Shown here: positions 7,094 to 16,089 of the stretch, in pieces
Layout of the letters: the number at the start of each line of letters is the position of its first letter
Position numbering within the stretch: position 1 is the first letter of the stretch
Assembly: GCA_964487155.1 (NCBI GenBank)
Contig: CAZAQB010000003.1
Coordinates: 1 to 64,000 of the forward strand
Origin: CAZAQB01 sp964487155
GTDB lineage: Bacteria > Pseudomonadota > Gammaproteobacteria > Nitrococcales > Nitrococcaceae
Direction of reading: 5' to 3'
Length of the DNA stretch: 64,000 nucleotides
Notes under the pieces: generated by a model
Told to the model about the DNA's origin: nothing
Databases searched by the model: none
What the model saw: the letters and a program-made list of their open reading frames with translations, nothing else
Program-made: the position numbers and the translations under genes

Positions 7094-7288
7094 CTACCCG
7101 GCGGCCTTGCGGCGGCGGTTGGGGCAGCTGCTGCAGGAGATCTGCTCGCCGCTCACAGTGCGCAGCGCGGGCCCGCCGCAGGAGCCCCGCAGGCAGGGCC
7201 GCCGGAACATCACGCCGATGGCCATGGCGGCCACCGCGGCCAGCAACAGCGCCAGCACCAGGGCGAACACGGTGAGCAGGGTGCTCAT
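7094..7288 (-). CDS. nqrM: Na+-NQR maturation protein NqrM
   Basis: 64 residues: an N-terminal membrane helix (about 4-27) followed by four cysteines, C32, C37 (GSCGG), C52 and C55, the hallmark of NqrM (DUF539/ApbE-associated). NqrM is needed to build the iron centre held by cysteines of NqrD and NqrE. The ATG at 7288 overlaps the stop of the CBS gene (ATGA). The position downstream of nqrF and before frdC is strong support; often nqrM follows apbE, but no apbE is in this window. Confidence 0.88.
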   Translation of the reverse strand: MSTLLTVFALVLALLLAAVAAMAIGVMFRRPCLRGSCGGPALRTVSGEQISCSSCPNRRRKAAG

Positions 7289-7761
7289 GACTCGTCTCCC
7301 CCGCCCTTCTCCACCGGCTGGTGCTTTTCCGCCTCCCGGATCTGGGCCTCGAAACGGCCCTCGCCGTGGCGCAGCAGGTGATCGGTCAGGTCGCCGATGG
7401 ACACCAGCCCGCAGACCCGGGGGCCGTCCATCACCAGCAGGTGGCGGAAACGGTTGACGTGCATCAGCGCAAGGGCGGCCTCCACGGTGGTGCCCGGGGA
7501 GACGAAGCGCACCTCGCGGGTCATGGCCATGGAGATGGGAGTGGTGTCCGGGTCGCGCCGGGCGTGCACTACCCGGCGCAGCAGGTCGCGCTCGGTGAAG
7601 ATGCCGTCGATCAGACCCTCTTCGTTCTCCACCAGCACCGCACCGACGCGATGCTCTACCAGGGCATCCACCGCGTCGCGCACCGTGTCGCCGGCGCCTA
7701 TGGTGAACAGCCGCTCGCCCCCGGCCTTGGCCGAGAGCACCGTTCCAATCGTCTGTTGCAT
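7285..7761 (-). CDS. Two-CBS-domain protein inside the nqr-frd operon
   Basis: 158 residues with two CBS domains in tandem (about 10-65, containing VGAVLVENEEGLIDGIFTERD, and 75-135, containing HLLVMDGPRVCGLVSIGDL) and a charged tail. CBS pairs usually bind adenosine nucleotides such as AMP, ATP or NAD(H). There is no attached enzyme or channel domain. It lies 15 bp after nqrF and overlaps nqrM by 4 bp, so it is made together with the respiratory complexes. A role in sensing energy state to tune NQR or fumarate reductase is an inference from position only. Confidence 0.85.
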   Translation of the reverse strand: MQQTIGTVLSAKAGGERLFTIGAGDTVRDAVDALVEHRVGAVLVENEEGLIDGIFTERDLLRRVVHARRDPDTTPISMAMTREVRFVSPGTTVEAALALMHVNRFRHLLVMDGPRVCGLVSIGDLTDHLLRHGEGRFEAQIREAEKHQPVEKGGGDES

Positions 7762-7776
7762 CGCCGGGGTCCCCCA

Positions 7777-9006
7777 CTAGAATCCGAAGTCATCGAGCAT
7801 GATGTTCTCGCGCTCCACGCCCAGCTCGGTGAGCATGGCGATCACCGCCTTGTTCATCTTGTCCGGGCCGCAGAGGTAGTACTCGATATCCTCCGGGGCG
7901 GGGTGGCTGTCCAGATAGCACTTGCGCAAGGCCTGCTGGCGCACCAGGCCCACCGGGCCGGTCCAGTTGTCCTCAGGGCGGGGCTCGGAGAGCACCAGGT
8001 GCCAGCTGAAGTTGTCGTGCTCGGCCTCGAGCTGGTTGAGCTCCTCCACGTAGAAGGCCTCGCTCAGGTTCCGGGCGGAGTACCAGAAGGTCATGGGCCG
8101 CTTGCTCTTCAGCCGGAACAACTGGTCGTAGATCAGCGAGCGCATGGGGGCCATACCGGCGCCGGCGGCCACGAAGCACATCTCGTTGTCGGTATCCCGG
8201 GCATGGAACTCGCCGAACGGCCCGGACACGGTCACCGGGTCGCCGGGCTTGAGGTTGAACAGCCATGAGCTCACCACGCCGGGCGGGATGTCATCCCGGT
8301 ACTCCGGCGGGAAGGCGATGCGGATGGTGAACAGCAGGTAGCCCCGCTCCAGCGGGTAGCTGGCGATGGAATAGGCCCGCTCCACCGGTTCCGGCACCAC
8401 CGAGTTGAAGCGCCACAGGTCGAACTTGTCCCACTCCTCGCGGAACTCCGGCTCGATGTCGAACTCGCGGAACGAAAGCTGGTGGGCCGGGCACTCGATC
8501 TGCATGTAGCCGCCGGCGCGGAAGGGCACCTCTTCGCCTTCCGGCAGGGCGATCTTCAGTTCCTTGATGAAGGTGGACACGTTGCGGTTGCTGATCACCT
8601 CGCAGGTCCACTTCTTGATGCTGAAGATCTCCGGCGGCAGCTCGACGCGCATGTCGCTCTTGACCTTCACCTGGCAGGCCAGGCGCACGCCCCGGCGGGC
8701 CGCGCCGGGGGAGATCTGGCCGGTCTCGGTGGGCAGCAGCGCGCCGCCGCCTTCCCGCACCACCACATCGCAGACCCCGCAGGAGCCCTTACCCCCGCAC
8801 GCCGAGGGCAGGAAGATGCGGCTGGCGGTCAGCGCCCCCAGCAGGGTGCTGCCGGCCGGCACCTTGATGGGCGAGGACTCGTCGTCGTTGATGACGATGT
8901 TTACGTCGCCGGAGGCCACCAACCGCCGGCGGGCGGCCATCAGCAGCCCCACCAGGGCCAGCACGACCCCGGTGAACACGGCGATGGCGAGGATGATGGA
9001 AAGCAT
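7777..9006 (-). CDS. nqrF: Na+-translocating NADH:quinone oxidoreductase subunit F
   Basis: 409 residues: one N-terminal membrane helix, a [2Fe-2S] ferredoxin domain with C70, C76, C79 and C111 (the same numbers as in Vibrio NqrF), then FAD-binding (RAYSIASYP) and NADH-binding regions ending in LDDFGF. It takes electrons from NADH at the cytoplasmic side and sends them through FAD and the iron-sulfur centre into the membrane subunits. It follows nqrE with an 18-bp gap. Confidence 0.96.
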   Translation of the reverse strand: MLSIILAIAVFTGVVLALVGLLMAARRRLVASGDVNIVINDDESSPIKVPAGSTLLGALTASRIFLPSACGGKGSCGVCDVVVREGGGALLPTETGQISPGAARRGVRLACQVKVKSDMRVELPPEIFSIKKWTCEVISNRNVSTFIKELKIALPEGEEVPFRAGGYMQIECPAHQLSFREFDIEPEFREEWDKFDLWRFNSVVPEPVERAYSIASYPLERGYLLFTIRIAFPPEYRDDIPPGVVSSWLFNLKPGDPVTVSGPFGEFHARDTDNEMCFVAAGAGMAPMRSLIYDQLFRLKSKRPMTFWYSARNLSEAFYVEELNQLEAEHDNFSWHLVLSEPRPEDNWTGPVGLVRQQALRKCYLDSHPAPEDIEYYLCGPDKMNKAVIAMLTELGVERENIMLDDFGF

Positions 9007-9024
9007 CGCTTATTCCTCCCCCGC

Positions 9025-9639
9025 CTAGAGCTGAATGCCCGAGAACACCATGAAGGACATGGACATCAGTCCCACCACGATGAAGGTGATGCCCAGGCCG
9101 CGCAGGCCCGGCGGCACGTCGGAGTAGCTCATGCGCTCGCGGATGGCCGCCAGGGCCACCAGAGTCACCGCGAAGCCGAGCCCGGAGCTGAAGCCGAACA
9201 CCAGGCTCTCGGCCAGGGTGTAGTCCCGCTCCTGCATGAACAGCGAGCCGCCCAGGATCACGCAGTTGACGGCGATCAGCGGCAGGAACACCCCGAGCGA
9301 GACGTACAGGGCGGGCAGGAAGCGGTCCACGGTCATCTCCACCAGCTGCACGGCGGCGGCGATGGTGGCGATGAAGATGATGAACGACAGGAAGCTGAGA
9401 TCGATCTCCGCCAGGGACGGGCTGATCCAGGCCAGCGCGCCCTCGCTCAGCAGGTTGTTGAGGATCAGGTTGTTGATGGGCACGGTCAGGGTCTGCACGA
9501 ACACCACCGCCGCCCCCAGGCCGATGGCCGTCTCCACCTTCTTGGAGCAGGCCAGGTACGAACACATGCCCAGGAAATAGGCGAGCGCCAGGTTCTCCAG
9601 GAAAACCGCCCGCAGACCCAGGTTCAGCAGGTGTTCCAT
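9025..9639 (-). CDS. nqrE: Na+-NQR subunit E
   Basis: 204 residues, six predicted membrane helices. Cys26 (GMCSYLA) and a second cysteine in AVNCVILGG are the ligands that, with the matching pair in NqrD, hold the iron centre in the middle of the membrane. The ATG overlaps the nqrD stop in a TGATG junction. Length and motifs are those of typical gammaproteobacterial NqrE. Confidence 0.96.
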   Translation of the reverse strand: MEHLLNLGLRAVFLENLALAYFLGMCSYLACSKKVETAIGLGAAVVFVQTLTVPINNLILNNLLSEGALAWISPSLAEIDLSFLSFIIFIATIAAAVQLVEMTVDRFLPALYVSLGVFLPLIAVNCVILGGSLFMQERDYTLAESLVFGFSSGLGFAVTLVALAAIRERMSYSDVPPGLRGLGITFIVVGLMSMSFMVFSGIQL

Positions 9640-10316
9640 CAGTCTTCCTCCTGCAACTCGGGCTTCCAGGTGCGCAGCGCCCAGATAAGCAGGCCGATGA
9701 TGAACAGCGCCGAGGGCGCCAGCAGCATCAGGCCATTGGGCTCGTACCAGCCGCCGTCGCGCACCAGGGGCAGCACGCTTAACCCCAGCACCTCACCGGC
9801 ACCCAGCAGCTCCCGGAAGAAGGACACCAGCACCAGCACCAGGGAGTAGCCCAGCGCGTTGCCGAGGGCATCCAGCACCGAGAGCCCCGGCCCGTTGGCC
9901 ATGGCGAAGCCCTCCGCCCGGCCCAGCACCATGCAGTTGGTGATGATCAGTCCCACGAACACCGAGAGTTCCAGAGAGATCTCGTAGAGAGTGGCCTTCA
10001 GCACCTGGTCCACCACGATCACCAGGGAGGCGATCACGGCGAGCTGCACGATCAGCCGGATGGACGTGGGGATCAGCGAGCGCATCAGGCTCACCACCAG
10101 GCTGGCGATCACCGCCACCACGATGACCGCGGCACTCATCACCAGGGCCTTGTCCACGGCGGTGGTGATGGCCAGCGCCGAGCAGATGCCCAGCACCTGC
10201 ACGCCGATGGGGTTGTTCAGCAGGATGGGCTGGAACAGCACCAGGCGCTGATCCGGGCCCATGGCGAACCACGGCCGGCGCCGGGGCGCGGCCACCTGGT
10301 CTGGGGTTGCGCTCAC
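9639..10316 (-). CDS. nqrD: Na+-NQR subunit D
   Basis: 225 residues, six membrane helices, homologous in fold to NqrE. The paired cysteines are seen in LGICSAL and ITNCMVLGR. A GTG start overlaps the nqrC stop (GTGA). With NqrE it forms the transmembrane iron site on the electron path from NqrF to NqrC. The N-terminal ~20 residues are hydrophilic and arginine-rich, a little longer than in Vibrio. Confidence 0.96.
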   Translation of the reverse strand: MSATPDQVAAPRRRPWFAMGPDQRLVLFQPILLNNPIGVQVLGICSALAITTAVDKALVMSAAVIVVAVIASLVVSLMRSLIPTSIRLIVQLAVIASLVIVVDQVLKATLYEISLELSVFVGLIITNCMVLGRAEGFAMANGPGLSVLDALGNALGYSLVLVLVSFFRELLGAGEVLGLSVLPLVRDGGWYEPNGLMLLAPSALFIIGLLIWALRTWKPELQEED

Positions 10317-11137
10317 AGGATCTCTCCTTCCAGTTCACCCTGGCGGAAGCGCCGCAGGAACTCGGCGTAGCCGGCCTCGCTCAGCCAGAACCGCATCAAC
10401 CGGGATACTGCGACGCTGGTCACCGTGGCGCCGGAGATGCCGTCCACCCGGAACGGATCTTCGGCGGGCGGCCCCGCCTGGCCCTTGACGACCTCCAGCG
10501 ACGCCCGGCCCTCGGCGTCGTAGGCGAGCCGCCCCTCCCAGAGCTGCTGCCAGTCGGCGCTGGCGATCTCGCCGCCCAGGCCGGGGGTCTCCCGGTGCTC
10601 GTAGAAGGTCAGCCCGCTCACCGTATTGCCGTCGGCGGCGAAGGCGATGAAGCCGTACATGGTGCCCCACATGCCCAGGCCCTCCACCGGCAGCACCACC
10701 TGCTCGACGCCGCCGCCGCGCACCACGAAATAGGCCAGCACCTGCTCCGGGAGGCGCTGCACGCCCGCCTCGTTGGGCGGCGCCGGGTAGCTGGTGGCCG
10801 GGTCGTTGCGGGCCGAGCGCTGGTCGTAGCCGCGCACGGTCTGCGGGTCGGCGGGCAGGATGCCGCCGCTGCGCAGGTCCACCAGACGCCGCTCGATGGA
10901 GCGATCGAAGATGGCGTTCACCTCGGGGATGCCGAGTGCCTCTCCCGGCTGGGCAAGGTCGGCGGCCAGCAGCACGTTCTTCTCCATGTAGAGACGCGCG
11001 TTGGCCTCCTGGCGGGGCTTGAGCACCACGGCGGTGGTGGCCACCAGGGCGGCGCATATCAAACACACCACGGTGGCGAATACCACCGTGTAGCGCGGCG
11101 AGTTGACGTCCAGGGTCGGGGCTTGGGCATCACTCAC
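10313..11137 (-). CDS. nqrC: Na+-NQR subunit C
   Basis: About 274 residues from GTG 11137, which is preceded by AGGAGG at 10 bp; an ATG at 11179 in the same frame would overlap nqrB by 50 bp and seems less likely. One N-terminal membrane helix is followed by an FMN-binding domain with the SGAT motif (threonine near residue 238) to which FMN is covalently attached by ApbE. The flavin relays electrons from the NqrDE iron to NqrB. Confidence 0.94.
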   Translation of the reverse strand: MSDAQAPTLDVNSPRYTVVFATVVCLICAALVATTAVVLKPRQEANARLYMEKNVLLAADLAQPGEALGIPEVNAIFDRSIERRLVDLRSGGILPADPQTVRGYDQRSARNDPATSYPAPPNEAGVQRLPEQVLAYFVVRGGGVEQVVLPVEGLGMWGTMYGFIAFAADGNTVSGLTFYEHRETPGLGGEIASADWQQLWEGRLAYDAEGRASLEVVKGQAGPPAEDPFRVDGISGATVTSVAVSRLMRFWLSEAGYAEFLRRFRQGELEGEIL

Positions 11138-12353
11138 GAGCGGCGCGCCTCCTGCGGATGTTGGCGCTGACGAAGCCATGGTCGATCAGCGGCGCCAGCA
11201 CGTTCATGAGCAGGATCACCAGCATTACCGACTCCGGGTAGGCGGGGTTCACCACCCGGATCAGCACGATCAGCACGCCGGTGGTGATCCCCCAGATCCA
11301 CTTGCCGGCATTGGTGAACGCCGAGGTGACCGGATCGGTGACCATGAAGGCGGTGGCGAAGGCCCAGCCGCCGGTGACCATGTGCCACCAGAAGGGCACG
11401 CCGTACCAGGGGTTGGTGTCCGAGCCAATGAGGTTGAACAGCGTCGCCATGAGCACCGTGCCCAGGGTCACCGCGGCGATGGTGCGCCAGGAGCCCACCC
11501 CGGTGACCATGATGATCACCGCGCCGATCAGGCAGGCGAGCGCCGAGGTCTCGCCCAGGCTGCCGGGGATGAAACCGATGAAGGCGTCCCACCAGCTGAT
11601 GGCCTGCTCGTCGAACGGGATGCCGTTGCGGACCTGGGCCAGCGGCGTGGCGGCGGAGACGCCGTCCACCTGGGCCGCGGCGGGGGCGGCATTCCACACC
11701 GCATCGCCGGAGATCTGTGCCGGGTAGGCGAAGAACAGGAAGGCCCGGGCGGCCAGCGCCGGGTTGACGAAGTTCATGCCGGTGCCGCCGAACACCTCCT
11801 TGGCCAGCACCACGGCGAAGCTGATGGCCAGCGCCGCCTGCCACAGGGGCGTGGTGGCCGGCAGGATCAGCGGGAACAGCAGCCCGGTGACGAAGAAGCC
11901 CTCGTTCACCTCCATGCGCCGCACCACGGCGAACAGGACCTCCCAGGTGAGGCCTACCACCATGGTCACCACGTACAGGGGGATGAAGTACATCGCCCCA
12001 TGGGCCAGGTTGTCCCAGAAGCTGCCGGCATCGTAGCCGAAGCCCAGCAGCTGCAGCAGGCCGTGGCGCCAGCCTTCGAGTTCGCCCACCCGGGCCGGGT
12101 CGATGACCTGGTTGGCCTGCAGGCCGGTGTTGTACATGGCCATGAACACGCAGGGCACGGCCGCCAGCACCACCAGGATCATCATCCGCTTGAGATCCAT
12201 GGCGTCGCGCACGTGGGCACCGGTGCGGGTGACATCCCCCGGCGCGTAGAAGAAGGTGTCCATCGCCTCGTAGAGGGGGTGCAGGCGCTCGAATCGGCCA
12301 CCGGGGCCGAACAGCTTGCCCGCACGGTCCAGCAGCTGGCGAAGCCCGGGCAT
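11130..12353 (-). CDS. nqrB: Na+-NQR subunit B
   Basis: 407 residues with about ten membrane helices. DGVSAATPL places the FMN-bearing threonine at residue 236, the same number as in Vibrio NqrB; the usual SGAT is SAAT here. NqrB carries FMN and riboflavin, the quinone site and most of the Na+ channel. The start touches the end of nqrA, and the last residues overlap nqrC by a few bases. Confidence 0.96.
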   Translation of the reverse strand: MPGLRQLLDRAGKLFGPGGRFERLHPLYEAMDTFFYAPGDVTRTGAHVRDAMDLKRMMILVVLAAVPCVFMAMYNTGLQANQVIDPARVGELEGWRHGLLQLLGFGYDAGSFWDNLAHGAMYFIPLYVVTMVVGLTWEVLFAVVRRMEVNEGFFVTGLLFPLILPATTPLWQAALAISFAVVLAKEVFGGTGMNFVNPALAARAFLFFAYPAQISGDAVWNAAPAAAQVDGVSAATPLAQVRNGIPFDEQAISWWDAFIGFIPGSLGETSALACLIGAVIIMVTGVGSWRTIAAVTLGTVLMATLFNLIGSDTNPWYGVPFWWHMVTGGWAFATAFMVTDPVTSAFTNAGKWIWGITTGVLIVLIRVVNPAYPESVMLVILLMNVLAPLIDHGFVSANIRRRRAARE

Positions 12354-13792
12354 CAGAGGGCCTCCTTCTCGATGCGCTCAAGCAGTTGCCGCAGCAACGG
12401 GCCGTACTCGGCCTTGCCGGGGCAGACGAAGGTGCACAGGGCGAGGTCGTCCTCGTCCAGCTCCAGGGCCCCCAGGTCGATGCCCCGCTCCATGTCGCCC
12501 ATCAGCAGGGCGCGCAGCAGGAAGGTGGGCATGATGTCGAGCGGCATGACCCGCTCGAAGGAGCCGATGGGCACCATGGCCCGGCGCCCGCCCTGGGTGC
12601 TGGTGTTGAGGTTGACCCCACCGCCGCGCCGGAAGGCGCCAGCCACCACCCGCCAGATGGAGAATTTCTCGCCGCCCGGGCGAATCCAGCCGAACAGTTC
12701 CCGCTCGCCGGCCTCGGCGAGGGCGGAGATCTGCAGGTGGTAGCGGCCCAGGTAGCCGTGCACGCCGCCCATGGCGGTGCGCCCGTCCAGCACCGAGCCG
12801 GACACCACGCGCTGCTCGCCATCGGCCAGCTCTCCGACCACCAGCGGGTCCAGGGCGGCGCCGAGCCGGGTGCGCAGCAGGCGCGGCCGGGTCACGGTGG
12901 GACCCGCCAGGGACACCACCCGCTCCACGTCCAGCCGACCGGTGGAGAACAGGCGGCCGATGGCGGCCACATCCTGGTAGCCCACGTGCCAGACGCTGTG
13001 CTTCAGCCCCACCGGGCTCAGAAAATGGATGTGGGTGCCCGGCAGCCCCGCCGGGTGGGCGCCGTCGAACTCCACCACGCCGACGCTGGCCCGGTCCGGC
13101 ATCGGCAATCGGGAGCCCGGCGCCACGCATACATAAGTGGGGCCGGGGGTGAGGCGCTCCAGGACAGCGATTCCGGTCTGGAAGTCCTCCTCGCGGCCGG
13201 CCAGCGCCACCTCGACCGAAGGCGCGTGGGCCCGGGTGTCCATGGCGGTGATGAACATCGCCCGGGGCTGATCTCCGGGGGTCGGAACACGCGAGAACGG
13301 CCGGGTGCGCAGGGCCGTCCACAGGCCGGACTCCACCAGCAGCGCCGTCACTTCGGCCGCGCTCATCTGGTGCGGGGCCGAGGGCCGATAGCTCTCGAAG
13401 GCCACCTGGTCGCCGGCCGTGCCGTCCTCCTCCACGGCGATCACCAGGGACTGGAAGGCGCGCTTCTCGCCCCGGTTGATGGCGGTCACCCGGCCGGCCG
13501 CGGGGGCGGTGTGGCGCACGCCGGGGAAGGCCTTGTCCTCGATCACGGTCTGGCCGCGCTGCACGCGCTCGCCCTCGGCCACGGCCATGCGCGGCTTGAG
13601 CCCCACGAAGTCGGCTCCCAGCAGGGCTACCGTGGTGGCCGGCTGCGCCGACTCCACCACCTGATCCGGCGCCCCCGCCAGCGGCAGGTCCAGCCCCCGG
13701 CGGGTGCGGATGCAGCGCGCCGGGCTCGCGGCGGCGACCCCGCCCTCTTCCTCGGCGTCCGGCGGACCGCCCTGCGCGGTCGTCTGAGACAT
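12353..13792 (-). CDS. nqrA: Na+-NQR subunit A
   Basis: 479 residues, soluble subunit, first gene of the operon. The start at ATG 13792 is set by AAGGAG 7 bp upstream. The N-terminal region (GLDLPLAGAP, LGADFVGLKP) and the C-terminal CTFVCPGKAEYGPLLRQLLERI segment are typical. NqrA lies on the cytoplasmic face, contacts NqrB and helps bind ubiquinone. The N-terminus has about 30 extra acidic or alanine-rich residues compared with Vibrio. Confidence 0.95.
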   Translation of the reverse strand: MSQTTAQGGPPDAEEEGGVAAASPARCIRTRRGLDLPLAGAPDQVVESAQPATTVALLGADFVGLKPRMAVAEGERVQRGQTVIEDKAFPGVRHTAPAAGRVTAINRGEKRAFQSLVIAVEEDGTAGDQVAFESYRPSAPHQMSAAEVTALLVESGLWTALRTRPFSRVPTPGDQPRAMFITAMDTRAHAPSVEVALAGREEDFQTGIAVLERLTPGPTYVCVAPGSRLPMPDRASVGVVEFDGAHPAGLPGTHIHFLSPVGLKHSVWHVGYQDVAAIGRLFSTGRLDVERVVSLAGPTVTRPRLLRTRLGAALDPLVVGELADGEQRVVSGSVLDGRTAMGGVHGYLGRYHLQISALAEAGERELFGWIRPGGEKFSIWRVVAGAFRRGGGVNLNTSTQGGRRAMVPIGSFERVMPLDIMPTFLLRALLMGDMERGIDLGALELDEDDLALCTFVCPGKAEYGPLLRQLLERIEKEAL

Positions 13793-14008
13793 CCAGTGCT
13801 CCTTTTTGCGGCCTGAACTCGCGCGGCAAGGGCGCCACCCAACGCAGCCACGGCCGCCCACCCGGACGCACGCGCCCCGTCACGCCCCCGGCCCGTCAGG
13901 CCGGGTGCCGCGGTAATCTGCCAGGCGACGACACGCAGTGAAGCGTTCCAAGGCGCTGGCGGGCGGCTCCTGCCCGAGGCGTGGAACGTAAATGCAAAAA
14001 TTTACCCG

Positions 14009-14036
14009 GGCCGGCGCGGTGCCCTCTGCGCCGGCC
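14009..14036 (-). terminator. Hairpin followed by T run, likely intrinsic terminator
   Basis: GGCCGGCGC and GCGCCGGCC form a 9-bp perfect stem with a 10-base loop. On the minus strand it is followed within 6 bases by a TTTTT run. It would end transcripts from the acyl-CoA dehydrogenase gene before nqrA. The rest of 13793-14347 holds no convincing gene; the nqrA promoter should lie between 13793 and 14008, but no clear -35/-10 pair stands out. Confidence 0.5.
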
Positions 14037-14295
14037 CCGGGGTGGCCAGGCGGCTGCGGCCGCGATGCGGCTGTGCCCGGGCCGGACGTAGTCTAACCAC
14101 GCCATGGCGGCCAAGTCTCGCAGGGGAAAAACCTCGCTACCGTGATCCAGCGCAATACTTGGGCCGGCAAGGGCCGCCGCGGGGCTGCCTTCCCCTGCCA
14201 CCGCCCGGTCCCGCCGGCTCAGGTCACCGCATCGGCAGCAGGCCCGGCAACTTCAGTGCGCTCTGCGCGACTTGCCCTGCGGCTGCAGCGAAGAC

Positions 14296-14327
14296 GGTGG
14301 GCTTCGCTGCGCTCTGCCCACCCTACG
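14296..14327. repeat. Dispersed palindromic repeat (GGTGGGC...GCCCACC)
   Basis: GGTGGGC and GCCCACC bracket a core made of TTCGCTGCGCTCT, followed by CTACG. Palindromes with this wording are common intergenic repeats in many GC-rich proteobacteria. It lies just past the stop of the acyl-CoA dehydrogenase gene. Confidence 0.5.
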
Positions 14328-14347
14328 CGGCTGACCACCCGATGCGG

Positions 14348-15997
14348 CTAGCCGGCAGAGGCGCGGCTCAGGATGACGTCGAGATCCAGGCCCGGGGGCA
14401 GGTCGCCCCACACTCGCTCCGCATGGTCGGCCAGGCGGCTGGCGCACCAGGCCTCGGCCACCGGCGCCGGGGCGTGGCGCAGCAGCAGGCTGCCCTGCAG
14501 GGTCAGGGCCATCAACGCGGTCAGCCGACGGGCCCGGGCCGGCTGGGGCTCGGCCAGTTCGGCGTCCAGGGCGGCCAGGGCCGCGTCCAGTGCCGGGTGG
14601 ACTCCGGCGGCCTGCCGCGCCTCGGCCCGCAGCGCCTCCACGGCGTCGGGCTCGCGCTGCAGGGCGCGCAGCACGTCCAGGCAGATGACGTTGCCGGAGC
14701 CCTCCCAGATGCCGTTCACCGGGGCCTCCCGGTAGAGCAGCGGCAGGCCCGATTCCTCCACGTAGCCGCCGCCGCCGAGGCATTCCATGGCCTCGGCGAT
14801 GTGGCCCGCGGCCCGCTTGTTGGTCCAGAACTTGGTGACGGCGGTGGCGATGCGGGCGAACTGCCGCTCGGCCGGATCCCGGCCGGCGCGGTCGAAGGCG
14901 CCGGCCAGGCGCATCACCAGGGCGGTAGCCCCTTCCACTTCCAGGGCCAGATCCGACAGCACCGCGCGCATCAACGGTTGGGCCAGCAGGCGCTCGCCAA
15001 AGGCGCGGCGGTGGCGGGCGTGGTGGACGGCATGCACCACGGCCCGGCGCATCAGGGCCACCGGAGCGGCGGCGGCATCGATCCGGGTCTGCTGCACCAT
15101 CTCGATGATGGTCGCCACACCCCGGCCCGGCTGGCCCACCCGCCGCGCCCAGGCGCCGTGGTACTCGATCTCGGAGGAGGCATTGGCACGGTTGCCCAGC
15201 TTGTCCTTGAGGCGCTGGATGAAAATGGGATTGCGGGTTGCATCCGGTGCGAAGCGCGGCACCAGGAAACAGCTGAGTCCTTCCGGAGCCTGCGCCAGGG
15301 TCAGGAAGGCATCGGACATGGGCGCGGAGCAGAACCACTTGTGGCCGCTGAGCCGATACTCGCCCGGGGCCTGCAGCGGCTCGGCCACGGTGGTGTTGGC
15401 ACGCACGTCCGAGCCACCCTGCTTCTCGGTCATGGCCATGCCGATGGTAACCGCGCGCTTCTCGGTCGCGGGCAGCGCGCGCGGATCGTAGTCATCGGTG
15501 AGGATCATGGGCTCCCACAGGTCCGCCACCCCCGGCTCCCGGCGCAGGGCGGCAATGGCGGAATGGGTCATGGTCACCGGGCAGCAGAAGCCCGGTTCCG
15601 CCTGGGTGAGCAGGTAGATGGCCGCCACGTGGGCCACCTGGCCGCCCTCCCCCGGCCGGCGCCAGGCGATGCTGTGCACGCCCCGACCCAGCGCGAGGGA
15701 CATCAGCTGGTGGTAGGCAGGGTGGTAGATCACCCGGTCGACGCGCCGGCCGTGGCGGTCGAAGGCCTGCAGCTCCGGCGGATGGCGGTTGGCCGCCCAC
15801 CCCAGCCCCGCCGCCTCGGCGCTGCCGGTGCGCTCCCCCAGCCCCGTGAGCCAGTGCGCCACCCAGGCGGGGGCCTCCCGGGCCACCGCCTGCGCCAGGG
15901 GGGTGTCGCTGGTGAAGCTGTTGGCCTCGGGCAGGGGCGGCGGCTGGTTCTCGACCCGGTGGGTGGGGAGTTGGCTGAGGGCGTCGCGGTCGGTCAT
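14348..15997 (-). CDS. AidB-like acyl-CoA dehydrogenase
   Basis: 549 residues from ATG 15997, preceded by GGAGG at 5 bp. The fold has the AidB features: an N-terminal extension, the FAD/substrate region with MAMTEKQGGSDVRANTT, GHKWFCSAPMSDA, RLKDKLGNRANAS, and late in the chain EAMECLGGGGYVEES and PVNGIWEGSGNVICLD. E. coli AidB is induced by alkylation, binds DNA and has weak isovaleryl-CoA dehydrogenase activity. Whether this protein acts in DNA protection or branched-chain acyl-CoA oxidation is open. It is transcribed alone, upstream of nqrA. Confidence 0.88.
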   Translation of the reverse strand: MTDRDALSQLPTHRVENQPPPLPEANSFTSDTPLAQAVAREAPAWVAHWLTGLGERTGSAEAAGLGWAANRHPPELQAFDRHGRRVDRVIYHPAYHQLMSLALGRGVHSIAWRRPGEGGQVAHVAAIYLLTQAEPGFCCPVTMTHSAIAALRREPGVADLWEPMILTDDYDPRALPATEKRAVTIGMAMTEKQGGSDVRANTTVAEPLQAPGEYRLSGHKWFCSAPMSDAFLTLAQAPEGLSCFLVPRFAPDATRNPIFIQRLKDKLGNRANASSEIEYHGAWARRVGQPGRGVATIIEMVQQTRIDAAAAPVALMRRAVVHAVHHARHRRAFGERLLAQPLMRAVLSDLALEVEGATALVMRLAGAFDRAGRDPAERQFARIATAVTKFWTNKRAAGHIAEAMECLGGGGYVEESGLPLLYREAPVNGIWEGSGNVICLDVLRALQREPDAVEALRAEARQAAGVHPALDAALAALDAELAEPQPARARRLTALMALTLQGSLLLRHAPAPVAEAWCASRLADHAERVWGDLPPGLDLDVILSRASAG

Positions 15998-16089
15998 GGG
16001 GTCCTCCAGCCGCTCGGCGGGCGGCCTGAGTGCTGGGTTTAGCATGTGGCGCGACCAGCGATGTCGCCAATACGTCTTCAGTACTCAAA

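Noticed and set aside
13896..14201. 101-codon minus-strand frame upstream of nqrA
   Set aside because: Crosses the terminator hairpin, has no ribosome site and reads as non-coding composition.
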